From assembly GCF_947507565.1 (NCBI RefSeq), contig NC_089175.1, forward strand, positions 6,437,733 through 6,501,732: a stretch of DNA of 64,000 nt, read 5' to 3'. Below, piece after piece: positions 1 through 10,700 of this stretch. The notes under the pieces are model-generated. The model was given only the letters and a program-made list of their open reading frames with translations, searched no databases and was not told where the DNA came from. This DNA comes from Oscarella lobularis (Eukaryota; Porifera; Homoscleromorpha; Homosclerophorida; Oscarellidae). The position numbers and the translations under genes were made by a program. Numbering within the stretch: the first letter of the stretch is position 1; every line of letters begins with the position of its first letter.

Positions 1-1276
1 GGTCAATTAGAAAGCGCAAAGCAACTTCTTCGAATGGGATTCAGTGTCAATAAATCTAATCATGTATTAGAACCTGAGAGAAAGCCAAAAGCTTTTGTTC
101 ATGTCTTTTCAGGAAGGCAAAACGTCACTTCATTGGGCGTGTCTGAAAGGTCAAGCTAAAATTGCTGATTTTCTAATTTCATCTGGAGCTTTAATAGAAG
201 CTGTAGATAGGGTATTAATTTATTAACAATTTGTAAATAATTTTGTCACGGTTTGACTTAAGGACGGATACACGCCTTTTCTTCGTTCCGTTTATAATGG
301 ATGCTCAGAAACAATGAATGTTCTTATTAACTATTCTTGCAAACTTTCAGCAAAATGCAACGTGAGTAGTAACCGATACCCATTATTTGCTAATCAGTTT
401 AGCAAAATAGGATGGAAAAGAGGCTCTAATACTTTCAATTCAAAAAAGTCACTTTGATATCACAAAAAAGCTTGTTGAAATAGGATGCAGTATAGATGAA
501 CCTGATCACGTACAGTACTGGAACGCTAAAGAAATGTATAAGAAGTTGATTTTTGTGAATGCTCAGGTTGGATGCAATGCACTTCATTGGGCGTGTCAGG
601 AAGGACACGTCGAAACAGTAAAACTTCTAATTTCATCTGGAGCTGATATAGAGGCTTTGGATAAGGTTTGGATTTATTGAATATACGGGGAAAAATCTAG
701 CTTTGGTATTATAGTGGGGATGGACGCCTTTTTTACGCGCCGTTTCAATTGGAAATTTAAATGTCGTGGCAGCTCTTATTCATCGTGATTGCAACATTTT
801 TGCAAAAGACAAAGTAAGAAATCACTGAAACACACGTAATGATTTCCTAATAATAATCTATGATGAATGTAGAATGGTGATGGAGCCTTGGCTCTTTCAA
901 GTCTTATGGGTCATTTGAATATCACAAAACAACTTGTTGGAATGGGACTAAGTGTCAATGAACGTCATAAGGTATTAAAAAGAGTGATTATGATTAAGAA
1001 AACTCATTATTTATTATTTATATGTGAATGCTCAGAATGGTTTTACTTGCCTTCATTTGGCATGTCAAGAAGGACACGTTCAAATTGCTAAATATCTTAT
1101 TTCAGCTGGAGCTAATGAGAAAGCAAATAATAAAGTAACAGTTTTCTTTAAGTATAAATATTTTTTGACTTTGGGAATAGTTTGGTAGAACGCCTCTTCT
1201 TGAAGCTGATTTTAACAAGCAATACACTGTCGTTGCAGCTCTTAGACAAAATAAAAAGGAATTTTGCCAGTCAGAG
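1..1276 (+). repeat. Ankyrin exon array with three-exon period
   Basis: Nine ankyrin exons follow a repeating order of three kinds. One kind reads LHWAC...FLISSGA. The second reads TPFLRAV...VLI..C. The third reads GALAL...QLVEMGCSVNE. Intron ends also follow the order: the intron before the third kind ends aatgtag or aaatag, and the one before the first kind ends in tcag (tttcag at 110, gctcag at 566 and 1035). Array growth by blocks of three exons is the simplest reading. Confidence 0.8.
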
Positions 1277-4212
1277 GTACGTCTGCTATAAGCCACTGAC
1301 GTAACTACATTTAATACATCATGAGGCAGTTTGGGGTTACATTCTATTAATAAGACCTTCATTTGCTTTGCAGGCCGATGGATCTTTTTCCGAAGCAGGC
1401 TATGCAATTTTGGCAGAGGAAGAACGTTGGATTGAGAGCAATGGTAACAGAAGAAGCCGAAGGAACGACGACCGTTCTCAAAAAATTTACGACGAGGCTC
1501 TAAAACGCGGCTCCGTAACAGCGAATCGTTCTCGTGTCATTGTCGCTGGTCAAGACGGTGCTGGCAAGTCGTGTCTTGTTGATTCTCTTCTAAACAGACC
1601 TTTTGAGAATAATAAAGCAAGCACAGAAGGAGCAGCTGTGGAAATGACGCACACTTCAACAAGAGGCTGGGTTGCGACTGACAGCAAGGATCACTTAGAT
1701 CCGCTTATTGCACAAGGCGTCTATCGCAGCATGAATCGGAAGTTTTCGACGTGGAAAAGCTCGCAAGAAAGCTTTTCTGAATTATCAGATGATTTCACTA
1801 AATCATCAAATGATCTCGCAGAAGACATCGACTCCGAGTCAGAAAACGAATCTGAGCGTTTAACCAACCCTTTCACAGGATTGGATACTGGCGAACCGGT
1901 AGAACTAGTAGAATCGTTAGCAGAAGATTTGAAAGCGGTTGGCTTTGAAGCGAAAACGCTCACGGCTAACCAGCAACAATTGGTAACCACTTTTCTCGCG
2001 AATAAACCAAGTGAAGAAGAGCTTAAACGTAGCAAGGGAGTTCGCGATATCTGGGATTTGGGTGGACAAGAAGTCTATCTCGCCACACATTCGGCACTCA
2101 TGCCGGACAGCGGTGGTTTTGGGCTGTCTGTATACATGGTGGTAATAGACATCTCAAAAGCACTGTCCGATAAAGCTGAGTCCTTTCATCGATCGTCGGA
2201 TGGCGAAGTCATAGACCAGCAAAACGATTTGGGATGGATTCGCACCAACGGAGATTTTCCACTTTACTGGTTTAGTTCAATCACGTCAGCCCACGAAGAG
2301 ATGACTATGGGGGAGCATTGGCTAGGCAAAGACGAAGAGGTGGCTCCACCTCCTGTCTTTGTCATCGCCTCTCACCGAGACGTCTTAGACAGCGACAAGG
2401 AAACATTTCCCGATTCAGTGTCAGTGGAAAAGTGGCTGAAGAAGCAAGGAAAACTGTTTGAGCAACTTATTAGCGACAGCGACTTCCTGAAACACATCGT
2501 CGTGCCAAACAGACACGGTGACAGGAAAGACTTCAAAGAAATGTCTCATTTCTTCAAGAGAATATTTCTAATAGACAATACGGTTTCCGGTTCAGGGTGT
2601 CCTTGTAAAAGCGTTAAAGAAATTCGAGAACGAGTCGATCGCATGACAACGACTTACTGGAACAAAAGGAAAGAGCAGCCTTTATTTTGGGTTTACCTTG
2701 AAATTCTTCTGTTTCGTTGGAGTAAAGTCATGAAAACGGTCTTGGCTAAAGTAGACGAAATAGCAAAGCTAGCTCAGCATCCAAAAATTTGCAATATTTC
2801 CAGTCGCGAAGAAGTCCTTGTGGCGCTGAAATATCTCGCGAATGTTGGAGCTATTCTCTATTACCCAGAAATAGACGGTTTGAAAGATGTCGTTTTTACG
2901 GAACCTAAGTGGGTAATCAAAGCTCTGTCAGCGTTTGTGACAGCGGCAGAGCCCGGTCCAATGATGATGCCGAAGTGGAACACTCTGAAAGAGAAAGGAA
3001 TAATGTCGAATGACTTGATGAACTATCGTCTAAAGCAAATGCGAGATAAATGTAGCGATTTGACAGGTATTGATCCTGACAGTATTGAAGAAGAAAATAA
3101 GCCAATTTTACGACTTCTGAAACTTCTTGACGTAATCACGCCGGTTTCAGAATCGCCCCAATCTGACTTCTATGTACCTTCAATGCTCAAAACGTCGCTT
3201 CTCTATCCCTCTACTTGCTGGAAGCGTCTCACTCTTTCCGACTCGCCATGTGACTCTATCCCAGCTCCTCTTATTGTGGTTCCGACGAAACTAAAATTTG
3301 TCCCGGAATGCATCTTTTTCCGCCTAATAACCCGCTTTCTAAGAATATATCCGAATAGACCCCGACTTTCACGTCATCAGTGCGTCTTCCTCGTTCGAGA
3401 TGAGAACTCGCATGTTGAAGGTATACGCAACAACAACAATTTTTTAGGTGCAAAAATATGATTTTATTTTTTGTTTCCAGTTGAAGTTGAGTTGTTGTAT
3501 CAAGCCCGAGGTAAATGGGTCGCTCTGACGATTCATTTTATTAATGATGAAGAAAAGGCAAAAAAGAAAGGCGATAAGTTCCTGCCTTCAATCAAGAATC
3601 AGTTTTCCCAACATTTGAAAAGCGTTTGCCGGCAAGGAACAAAAGGCTTCAAGTATTGCATTTGCTGTCAAATAAAAAAAGCAGTTTGTATCGATAAAGA
3701 ATTTGGCATTGATTTCAATACTCTTCCTGTGATTGATGAAGAGGATTCGCCAATATTTTCCAACTTCTATAGTCCGTTTGATGTCCCGTTGCCTGTAAAG
3801 CAAGAAGAGTTCTTAAGAATTAACTGCTGGTTTGAACGTCCGCCTGTTAATACTACCGATAATAGACTTTCATGCCAGGGTATGACAGCGGAATTGCATT
3901 TGCCTTGATAATGCTGTCTTGTTTCTTTCAGATGCACTTCCCAAGGTGATCGACGGCTATCTCATTCGCGCTGTCGCGACTCTAGCCAAAGCGAAATGGG
4001 AACAGCTCGCTGTTTTTCTGGGAAAACAAGCTAGTGACATATCGCAGTATCAAGAAAAGTCAAAGGATTATTTTGTTCGGGCCCTGTTGGTCATAGAAGA
4101 TTGGAATAAAGAAAACGGTAGAGAGGCAACAGCAAATGCTCTTATTCGAGCTTGCGAAAAGTGCGGCATTCATAGAGATAACATTGAAGCGGCTTGCAAG
4201 GAACAGTCGTAA
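1..4212 (+). CDS. Ankyrin-repeat Roc-COR protein with C-terminal Death domain, 5' end missing
   Basis: Exons read as 1-63, 113-211, 263-361, 411-509, 567-665, 715-813, 873-971, 1036-1134, 1181-1276, 1374-3420, 3481-3879 and 3932-4212, all with GT/AG and consistent phase. Exons 2 to 8 are each exactly 99 nt, one 33-residue ankyrin repeat per exon. The large exon has the Roc GTPase: G1 GQDGAGKS near 1547, G3 DLGGQE near 2056 and a G4-like SHRD near 2370, with a long acidic insert between G1 and G3. COR follows (about 2670-3420). The last exon is a Death domain (AKWEQLAVFLG...VIEDWNKENG). ROCO proteins are GTP-regulated dimeric switches, and a Death domain implies assembly of a signalling complex. 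The ligand is unknown. The gene starts upstream of the window. It is a tandem paralogue of 12415-17151, with the same intron positions in the 3' half and similar 3' flanks. Confidence 0.9.
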
Positions 4213-5235
4213 GAACTTAGTATTTTGAGGCATCCTATATTCACTGTTTTTTTGTTAGGCTAGGCTCTCAAGGCCAGTCACTTCCGTCACCGAGTTCTTC
4301 CCCCGCTACGCGAAGAAAAACGAGTTGCGGCGGTAAACGCCGTTTGCCCTTTTGGTTGAGTTGCATCCACTTCGATTGACGGCGTATACGTGTCTAGTGT
4401 GGCGTGTGTATGCCCTTGTATGTCATGATTTACACGGTGTATATGCCCTGTAGAAGTGAGTCATCTCTATCTGTCTATTGATTGTTCTTGTATGTGGCTT
4501 TTCCTTGCGTTTCTGAATATATATATGATCGTATTTAATGGAATCATAGATGAGGGAATCAAGTTCGTAGCACCGTGATTTGTAGTGCACTCCATAAGGA
4601 AACTAACGCATATATCATACCACTGACCGCTTGTTTGCTTGCTTTTTTTTCAGGTAGGCCGGTAAGACACATGCACACAGCTAACGATGTTATGGTACTT
4701 TCGCCACTGCCGTCGCCAATTTGTTTTCGACAAATGCCGTCGCCTATTTAATCAGTCTTCCACAAATTCCGTCGCCCAATTGTCAAAGACAAATGCCGTC
4801 GCCCTTCTTTCAAAGAAAATTGTCTGCCTCACGGCGTTTTACGTCCAATCGCGAACTGAAGCGTTTGGAGTAAAAAATTAAAAAAAAATTAATTACGTGG
4901 AAGGATGCAGTGTGGCTATATGTATCTTGCTAAAATGATGTTTCTCGTAAGTTTGCCGTCTTTGAAGCGCAGCCTACAATAATTTGTCACGAGGTTGGAC
5001 ACATGGAGGCGGCGATCAAAGCATCATATGGATTGATCGAATGGTTTCTAGGCTCGAATCGATGCTTGCGTGTAACTGCTGTTATTTTGGCAGTAGCATG
5101 TTGCTTTGCGAGCTGAGCTGAAGGAGTGGATTGCCGTCTTCCTTAGGTTGGCAGACAGCGAAGGGCAGATCGAATTAATTAATTTTGTCAAATCACTCCT
5201 TGCAGGCACGCGACCAATTAGACGGTGACACGCCT
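4213..5235. other. Intergenic stretch with short tandem repeat
   Basis: I see no supportable gene. Between about 4705 and 4815 the segment acaaatgccgtcgcc recurs about four times with a spacing of 25-32 bp and point changes. The first 90 bp resemble the flank after 17151, so they are probably the shared 3' UTR of the two ankyrin-ROCO paralogues. The start of the 5236-6150 inverted repeat bounds the stretch. Confidence 0.6.
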
Positions 5236-5305
5236 ACTGGAGGACAACCGGGACTTGCCAAACGCATAAAAGAGCCCGAAACTCTACTTTCCTTCCCTAT
5301 TACAG

Positions 5306-5590
5306 AGCTGCCCTGACAAGATCAGAGAGTACTCGTCTATACGAAGAAAAAGGGCAACTCGCGAAAGGCGTCGATCCTTCGCAAAGCCATTACGCGAGTG
5401 GGCGGATAACATCGACAAGTGGCCGGCGATTACAGGGACGTATTCGATCATAGCGCCAAGCTCATACACGAGTGAGGTCTTCCTGAATTACCGAAATATC
5501 AAGTGCTACCAGCGATTTCTTTCGAAATGCGTCGGATCGTTGTTTGACACGCCTGTCGCTGAAAATCGCCGTCGAATCGTTGCAGTAAAG
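5306..5590 (+). CDS. Candidate exon of unrecognised gene, left arm copy
   Basis: A 285-nt open exon (95 codons) between acceptor ttccctattacag and donor aaag/gtaggc. The product is basic and rich in Arg/Lys at its N-terminal third (RRKRATRERRRSFAKPLREW), then aromatic. I see no known domain. The same exon in mirror orientation at 5789-6073 stays open despite about ten base differences, which suggests it was coding when duplicated. No start codon or partner exon was found. Confidence 0.35.
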
Positions 5591-5788
5591 GTAGGCTAAT
5601 ACGTTTCGTGTCATCTATGGGCTTTGTGCTAGTTTTGTGAGTATTACTCTGGCGGAAAACTTGAAAAAAATATGTCTGAGAACCTCAGGCTGCAGTATCC
5701 GTGGACTCATTCTGGAGTATTTTTGCAAGTTTTCCGCCAGAATGGTACTCACAAAGTCCCTAGATGACACGAAAACGAATTAGCCTAC

Positions 5789-6073
5789 TTTTACTGCAAT
5801 GATTCGGAGGCGATTTTCAGCGACAGACGTGTCAAACAACGATCCGACCCATTTCGAAAGAAATCGCTTGTAGCAGTTGATATTTCGGTAATTCAGGAAG
5901 ACCTCACTTGTGTATGAGCTTGGCGCTATGATCGAATACGTCCCTGTAATCGCCGGCCACTTGTCGATGTTATCCGCCCACTCGCGTAATGGCTTTGCGA
6001 AGGATCGACGCCTTTCGCGAGTTGCCCTTTTTCTTCGTATAGACGAGTACTCTCTGATCTTGTCACGGCAGCT
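5789..6073 (-). CDS. Candidate exon of unrecognised gene, right arm copy
   Basis: Mirror copy of the exon at 5306-5590, also 285 nt and open, with matching acceptor (aattacag) and donor (gtaggc). Replacements relative to the left copy include Pro to Arg near the start and Cys to Trp in the segment before VGSLFDT. No function is proposed. Confidence 0.35.
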
Positions 6074-6484
6074 CTGTAATTGGGAAGGAAAGTAGTGTTT
6101 CGGGCCGTTTTATGCGTGTGACAAGTCCCGGTTGTACTCCAGCACGTGAGCTATCGTTGACTCCCACGCCAACTGCAAGGGGTCTATATATGACGATCCT
6201 CACAAAAGGGTTCTGCCTCACTCTTACTGGTCGAAATGTCTTGAAGTCTTAGCTTGTACTCACCTAAGTGACGTTAGAGCGAGTTGAATAAAGTTACGCT
6301 TCGAAACGACTGCTTTTCCCTAATGGAGCCCTGATTTTCTAAAAAATAGGTAAACGCAATCTTTTTCGCACGCTTAACTTGCTACGTCAGTCGTTTCGAC
6401 GAAGGAATTTTCTCGCTCTACAAAAAAGTAGGAAACCTTATCACGTGACATGGAGTAGGGTCCCGTACAATTTTCGAGGAGTGA

Positions 6485-6750
6485 TCTAAACAGAATTCCC
6501 GTTCCTCGTCCCTCCGGATGTAAGCCAGCGTTGGAATTTGATTCACTTCCATTCACGACGTCATTCTGCAGATATCTAGAGACGGGGGCCCCGTCTTGTC
6601 TGCCGAGATGTTTTTTTGTTTAGGCGGATCTGCTGGGAGAGGAGACGTCCGAGCTGTGCATGTGCCGTGTGGATCAGCTCCCCTGGTAAGAAAGAATCCG
6701 AACCTAGAGAGGAACGCCCCCTGTAAGTCTAAGCTGGAATCACGCACGTT
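6485..6750 (+). pseudogene. Relic of the PDZ-gene duplication unit (oldest copy)
   Basis: It keeps the leader segment also seen near 26400, 39350, 46440, 52580 and 58800 (ccggacgtaag..., then tctagagacggggnccccgtct). It also keeps the start of the second PDZ exon after an acceptor (gtttaggcggatctgctggg, near 6620). The PDZ exon itself is gone. It lies upstream of stonustoxin-like copy A, consistent with the pair being the ancestral duplication unit. Confidence 0.6.
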
Positions 6751-6954
6751 TTGATTCGACTGAAACTTCCTTCACGAGGCGTACGACACGGTTCAAGGAA
6801 TTCAAAGCACTGCGCTCAAAAACATGAACTCAACAACAGATAGTGATACTCAAAAAGTCACAGACTTGATTGTTTACAAATGCATTTTCATAATGAATTC
6901 GTACGGGGTCACGTGATGCTAATGCCAACCACACAACGACATACAAGTGGTAGA

Positions 6955-7146
6955 CTACTTTTCGTCGGCCACAGCATCAGCCCCTACTCCGCCGATCACA
7001 GCTCCGACTGCAGCTCCGACAATGCATCCGAGAGGGACTATCCCGCCTGAAGCGGCTCCCGCTGCAAGCATGCCTGTTAGTCCAAATAAAAATCCCGCGG
7101 TCCCTCCTGCGGCTTGTCCGGATGTAACCAGTTTGTTGTCACTCAT
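6955..7146 (-). CDS. Small glycine-zipper hydrophobic protein
   Basis: 63 residues. After a short polar start (MSDNKLVTSG) there are two hydrophobic stretches, about residues 14-34 and 36-57, dense in Gly/Ala with GxxxG spacing (AAGAASGGIVPLGCIVGAAVGAVIGG), then an acidic tail (ADEK). Such glycine zippers pack helices in membranes, so it likely forms a hairpin there. A TATA-like element (gtatatattc near 7209-7219 on minus) lies about 65 bp before the ATG. A decayed copy with an in-frame stop is at 53745-53914. It transcribes away from copy A. It could be compared with interferon-induced ISG12-type small proteins, but I cannot show homology. Confidence 0.6.
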   Translation of the reverse strand: MSDNKLVTSGQAAGGTAGFLFGLTGMLAAGAASGGIVPLGCIVGAAVGAVIGGVGADAVADEK

Positions 7147-7403
7147 GACTCATGCACTTGTAGCTCGGTATGATCGAGGGAACAACTGAGAGAGATGCTG
7201 GGCTGGTGTTGAATATATACGAATGCAGTTCCGTTCTTTCGTTGTTCATTGTTTATGTACCGTTTGTAAGCCCTAATCGAATTTAGAATCATTCAATTTT
7301 ATTTTATACACGGAAAAGCGCCGAAACTACACTGTGCGAGAATCAAAGCATGCAGACAAGCGTAACGTGTTTTATATTTATATTGCATGCGTTCGATGGA
7401 GCG

Positions 7404-7563
7404 CTACCAGAACGACTTGGCAAATTTAGCTCGAAGGTTTGCTGCTCCGCCTCCAATTCCTCCGAAGGTGCGTCCGACGCTGCCCCCGATAACGCTACTT
7501 ATAAAAAAGCAGTTTGGGAGGTGCTTGGCTGCATATTCATCTCCAGCGTCTGCACCTTTAATT
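7404..7563 (-). CDS. Second glycine-rich fragment related to the glycine-zipper gene
   Basis: Minus-strand frame KGADAGDEYAAK... followed by a glycine-rich stretch (VIGGSVGRTFGGIGGGAAN) and stop at 7404-7406. Its GADAGDE start echoes the GADAVADE end of the 6955-7146 protein, so it may be a 3' exon of a related longer gene. No start codon or upstream exon was found, because the upstream side is the promoter of copy A. Confidence 0.3.
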
Positions 7564-7704
7564 AATTAAAGCCTATTGTTTGGTACTTTCACTTTTCACC
7601 TGTGTTGTTAGGTACTTTGACCTTGCTCGTGGCCCCATTGCGGTTTTCCTGCATGCTATATAGAAAGTGCAGGCATTTTCCATGCATGCACTTTCGTTTT
7701 ACGG

Positions 7705-7767
7705 TATATATAAGAAGGAAGTTTCCTATTCATCTCTCAACGTCAGTGCAAGGCAGCGACTCGAAGA
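7705..7767 (+). promoter_or_regulatory. TATA box and leader of copy A
   Basis: TATATATAAG at 7705-7714. The motif CAACGTCAGTGCAAG at 7738-7752 follows 33 bp later, the usual spacing for a start site. The motif is shared by the leaders of copies B, C, E and F. Confidence 0.6.
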
Positions 7768-10700
7768 ATGTCTTCCAACATGAGCGATGCCGACAAAGCC
7801 CAACCGATCGTCCTTCCGTCATTGGGAAACGAGTACGAACTCGGACAGTTCTACAACGCGAACGCGAACAAGTTTTACGACGGCTACTCCGCATGGGACT
7901 CCGAGCAGGTGACGAAAACGCAGCGCATCGACGACGACGACAAGTCGCACACCGAGTTCTCCTTGTCGACGAACGACGACAAGCGCAACGAGAACGCGGG
8001 GCTCGACGTTGAGGGATCCGTTTCTTTGAAGCTCGCCTTGTTTTCGGTGACGGGCTCGGCGAAGTACTTGAACGAGACGAAGTCGCACGCGTACGAGGCG
8101 CGCGTCGGCGCCACGTGCCGGGTGAAGACGCGCGAGAGGTGGATGCCCATGGAGCAGATGATGGACTTGAAGTACGACATGGTGCTCGAGAATCCCGACT
8201 TCACCCACTTCGTTTCGAAAGTCGTTGAAGGCGGCCAAGCCCACATAACGTTCAGTAAGAAATGTTCCAGTTCCGAAGAAGAGAGCCAGCTCAAAGGAGC
8301 GCTCGCCGGCACCTTGAGGAAGTTCGTTACCGTCGAGGGTAGCCTCGCCCTGGACAAGAAAGACGAGGTGAAGAAGCAGCAGTCGTCGTGCGAAGTCAAG
8401 CTGACAGGCGATTACAATCCTACGAATCCAATAGTGACGTTCGCAGATGCAGTCGAAGAGGCCGCGCGCTTGCCTCAACGACTCCAAGGAAAGACGCACA
8501 CGTTGACGGTGCACCTCCTGCCCGTTCATATGCTCGACTCGCGCGCCTTGCGCATTTGCAGATCTCTAGATCGAACGGACATGTCCGACGTGTCTGCTAT
8601 GCTCGACGATCTTCTTCAAGCTCGTCTCGAACTTGATTATGCCAGCAAAGAAGTCGTCAATAAAAAATGGTTTCCCAACATCTACAAGCAAGTGCAGAGT
8701 ACGGAAAAACACCTGAAGAACGCTGAAATTGCTTTCAAGAACGTGTGCACGAAAATCCTTCCTCAGCTTCGAGGTGCTCGAGCCTTAGACGAGAGCACGC
8801 CGATACTGAAAGTGAGATTGCGAAATGCGATTAAAGAAGCAGGTAATGCAGTGAAATTAGCAAATCGTTTTGTGGAAGCGAAGAAGACAGAGAAGATGAT
8901 GGTGGATCGCATACTAATAGCCGCGCAAGACAATCAGATAATCAACGACCTGACAAATGAAGAATCGACCAAATCTCATTGCCTGAGTCTCTCGCTAGCG
9001 GCGGTTGACACGAAGAAGCATTGCTTGCAGAAAAAGTTACGTGGTTGCGAAAAACTGATCGCTTTGTGTCTGAACGGCAGTGAGCTCGCAGCAGATGACG
9101 ATGATGACGACGATGACGACGACGATGACCAAGACGACGACTATGCCGAGTGGTTTGAGAATGACTCTGTAGTGCGAAACATCTACTCAAACCTCGACTT
9201 CCTTGGAGAAAGGAAGAAAATCAACGAAGAGGGAAAGGTGCTCAATGGTATGAAGTATTGCATCGGTCGCGTTGCCAAGATCACGCAACCTCGCAAGATC
9301 GCTGTAGCTTGCGGTAACGTCGTCGTGGTGGACGAGCACGGAATGATACGCGAAGCCTTTTTCCACGGCCAGCCTACTGGCGTCCGCGCAAAGGAGGAGA
9401 AGAAGGGAGAGCGACCGCTCGTCTGCGTGCAGTGGAACGATGAGAGCTCAGGCGACGATATTGCCAAGTGCCGTATCACGTACTGGAAAATCTGTGACGA
9501 CACCGAAAAGCCTTCTAGCGATGACGAAAACTTTACTCGCCGAACGAGCCGGCATAAAGACATTGAAATCAAGACTTCTTCAACCGTTATTTTACCGGAA
9601 GGGCTCCTTGAAGACGGATGCTACTACGGCTTGTCTGTCCAGACCTTCTCCGATTTCGTGGGTTTGTCGTCGTCTTCCGATGCAGTTGTGCTTCAGACGA
9701 GTCGAGCGCCGTCTATCGTGTCTAAGATCGTGGAATTCTACAGAGTCGGTCAAAAGAAGTCCATTCTGAGATCTGGATGGGAACTGGACAAAAAGACTAA
9801 TTTCTTGGTCGTTGGGCGCCAAACGGACGAGCGTTGCACAAGGAGAGACCTTAAGACGGGGAACGTCGCTGTTGATCTGGTTGACGTTATGCCCGAGTAT
9901 GAACCCTATATTCAGGCTCCGAAAGATGACAAAGATGCAAAAGTCGTACTGATGACGGGTGAAAGCGGTCACGGCAAGAGCACTCACATCAACGGTTTCT
10001 TCAATTGGATTTTCAGAATTTCACCACATGATCCTATCCGACTTTTACTCGTTGATGACCGCAAGCACAGCGGCCTGCACTCTGTCACGAAGAAGATCAC
10101 GGTGTACCGAATCCGGCCTCATACTGGTTGCAGGATCAATAAGCCGCTCTACCTGATTGACAGTCCGGGTTTCGGCGATACGGAGGGCATCGAAGCCGAC
10201 GAGTACGTTGCTCGGACGTACAGGGCGCTCTTCCAGCTTATTACCAAAATCAACTGCGTCGCCCTTGCGATGCGTGCCACCGAAAATCGTTGCGGTCCAA
10301 AGACGAAAGCTGTCCTGCACAACATCCTTCACCAGTTTGGCGTGAACGTGAAAGAAAACATCATAGCGCTGCTGACGTTTGCTGACGCCGCAAAGCCACC
10401 CGCTTTGCTCGCACTCGGTGAAGTGAAAGTACCTTTACGTCAGAGCGTGAAGATTAACAACGCTTCATTTGTGTGTGGTGGCGAAACCGCGACATCAGAA
10501 GCCGCAACATCAGAGGCTAAGCAAGATGGCAATGACAGCAAAGAGTTCAACGAGTTATATTGGCGCCTGTACGAGACAGGAAACAGAAGAATGTTTGAAG
10601 CTATTGAGGGCCTCGTTTCCGTTTCTGCAGGACAGAGCGCGGAGGTAACAGAAGAGCGTACAAAGTTGAACGGGCACCTGTCCTTTCTCCGCGGGTCTAT

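Larger units (their letters stand above)
5236..6150. repeat. Large inverted duplication (about 430-bp arms, short central spacer)
   Basis: Left arm about 5236-5664 and right arm about 5728-6150 are reverse complements with scattered substitutions, separated by roughly 60 bp. Each arm contains a candidate exon: 5306-5590 on plus and 6073-5789 on minus. Each is 285 nt, open throughout, preceded by a pyrimidine tract plus acag, and followed by gtaggc. The 95-residue product (includes EWADNIDKWPAITGTYS) is not one I recognise. It is either an inverted copy of a gene piece or the inside of a foldback transposon. Confidence 0.75.

Noticed and set aside
888-1091. 67-codon frame in the ankyrin array
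   Set aside because: It runs through an intron. The 99-nt exons with splice signals account for the sequence.
7819-8529. Long minus-strand frame (236 codons) opposite copy A, with similar ones opposite B, C, E and F
   Set aside because: It is the mirror of a strongly biased coding frame. It recurs wherever the sense gene is present and shows no domain or start context of its own.
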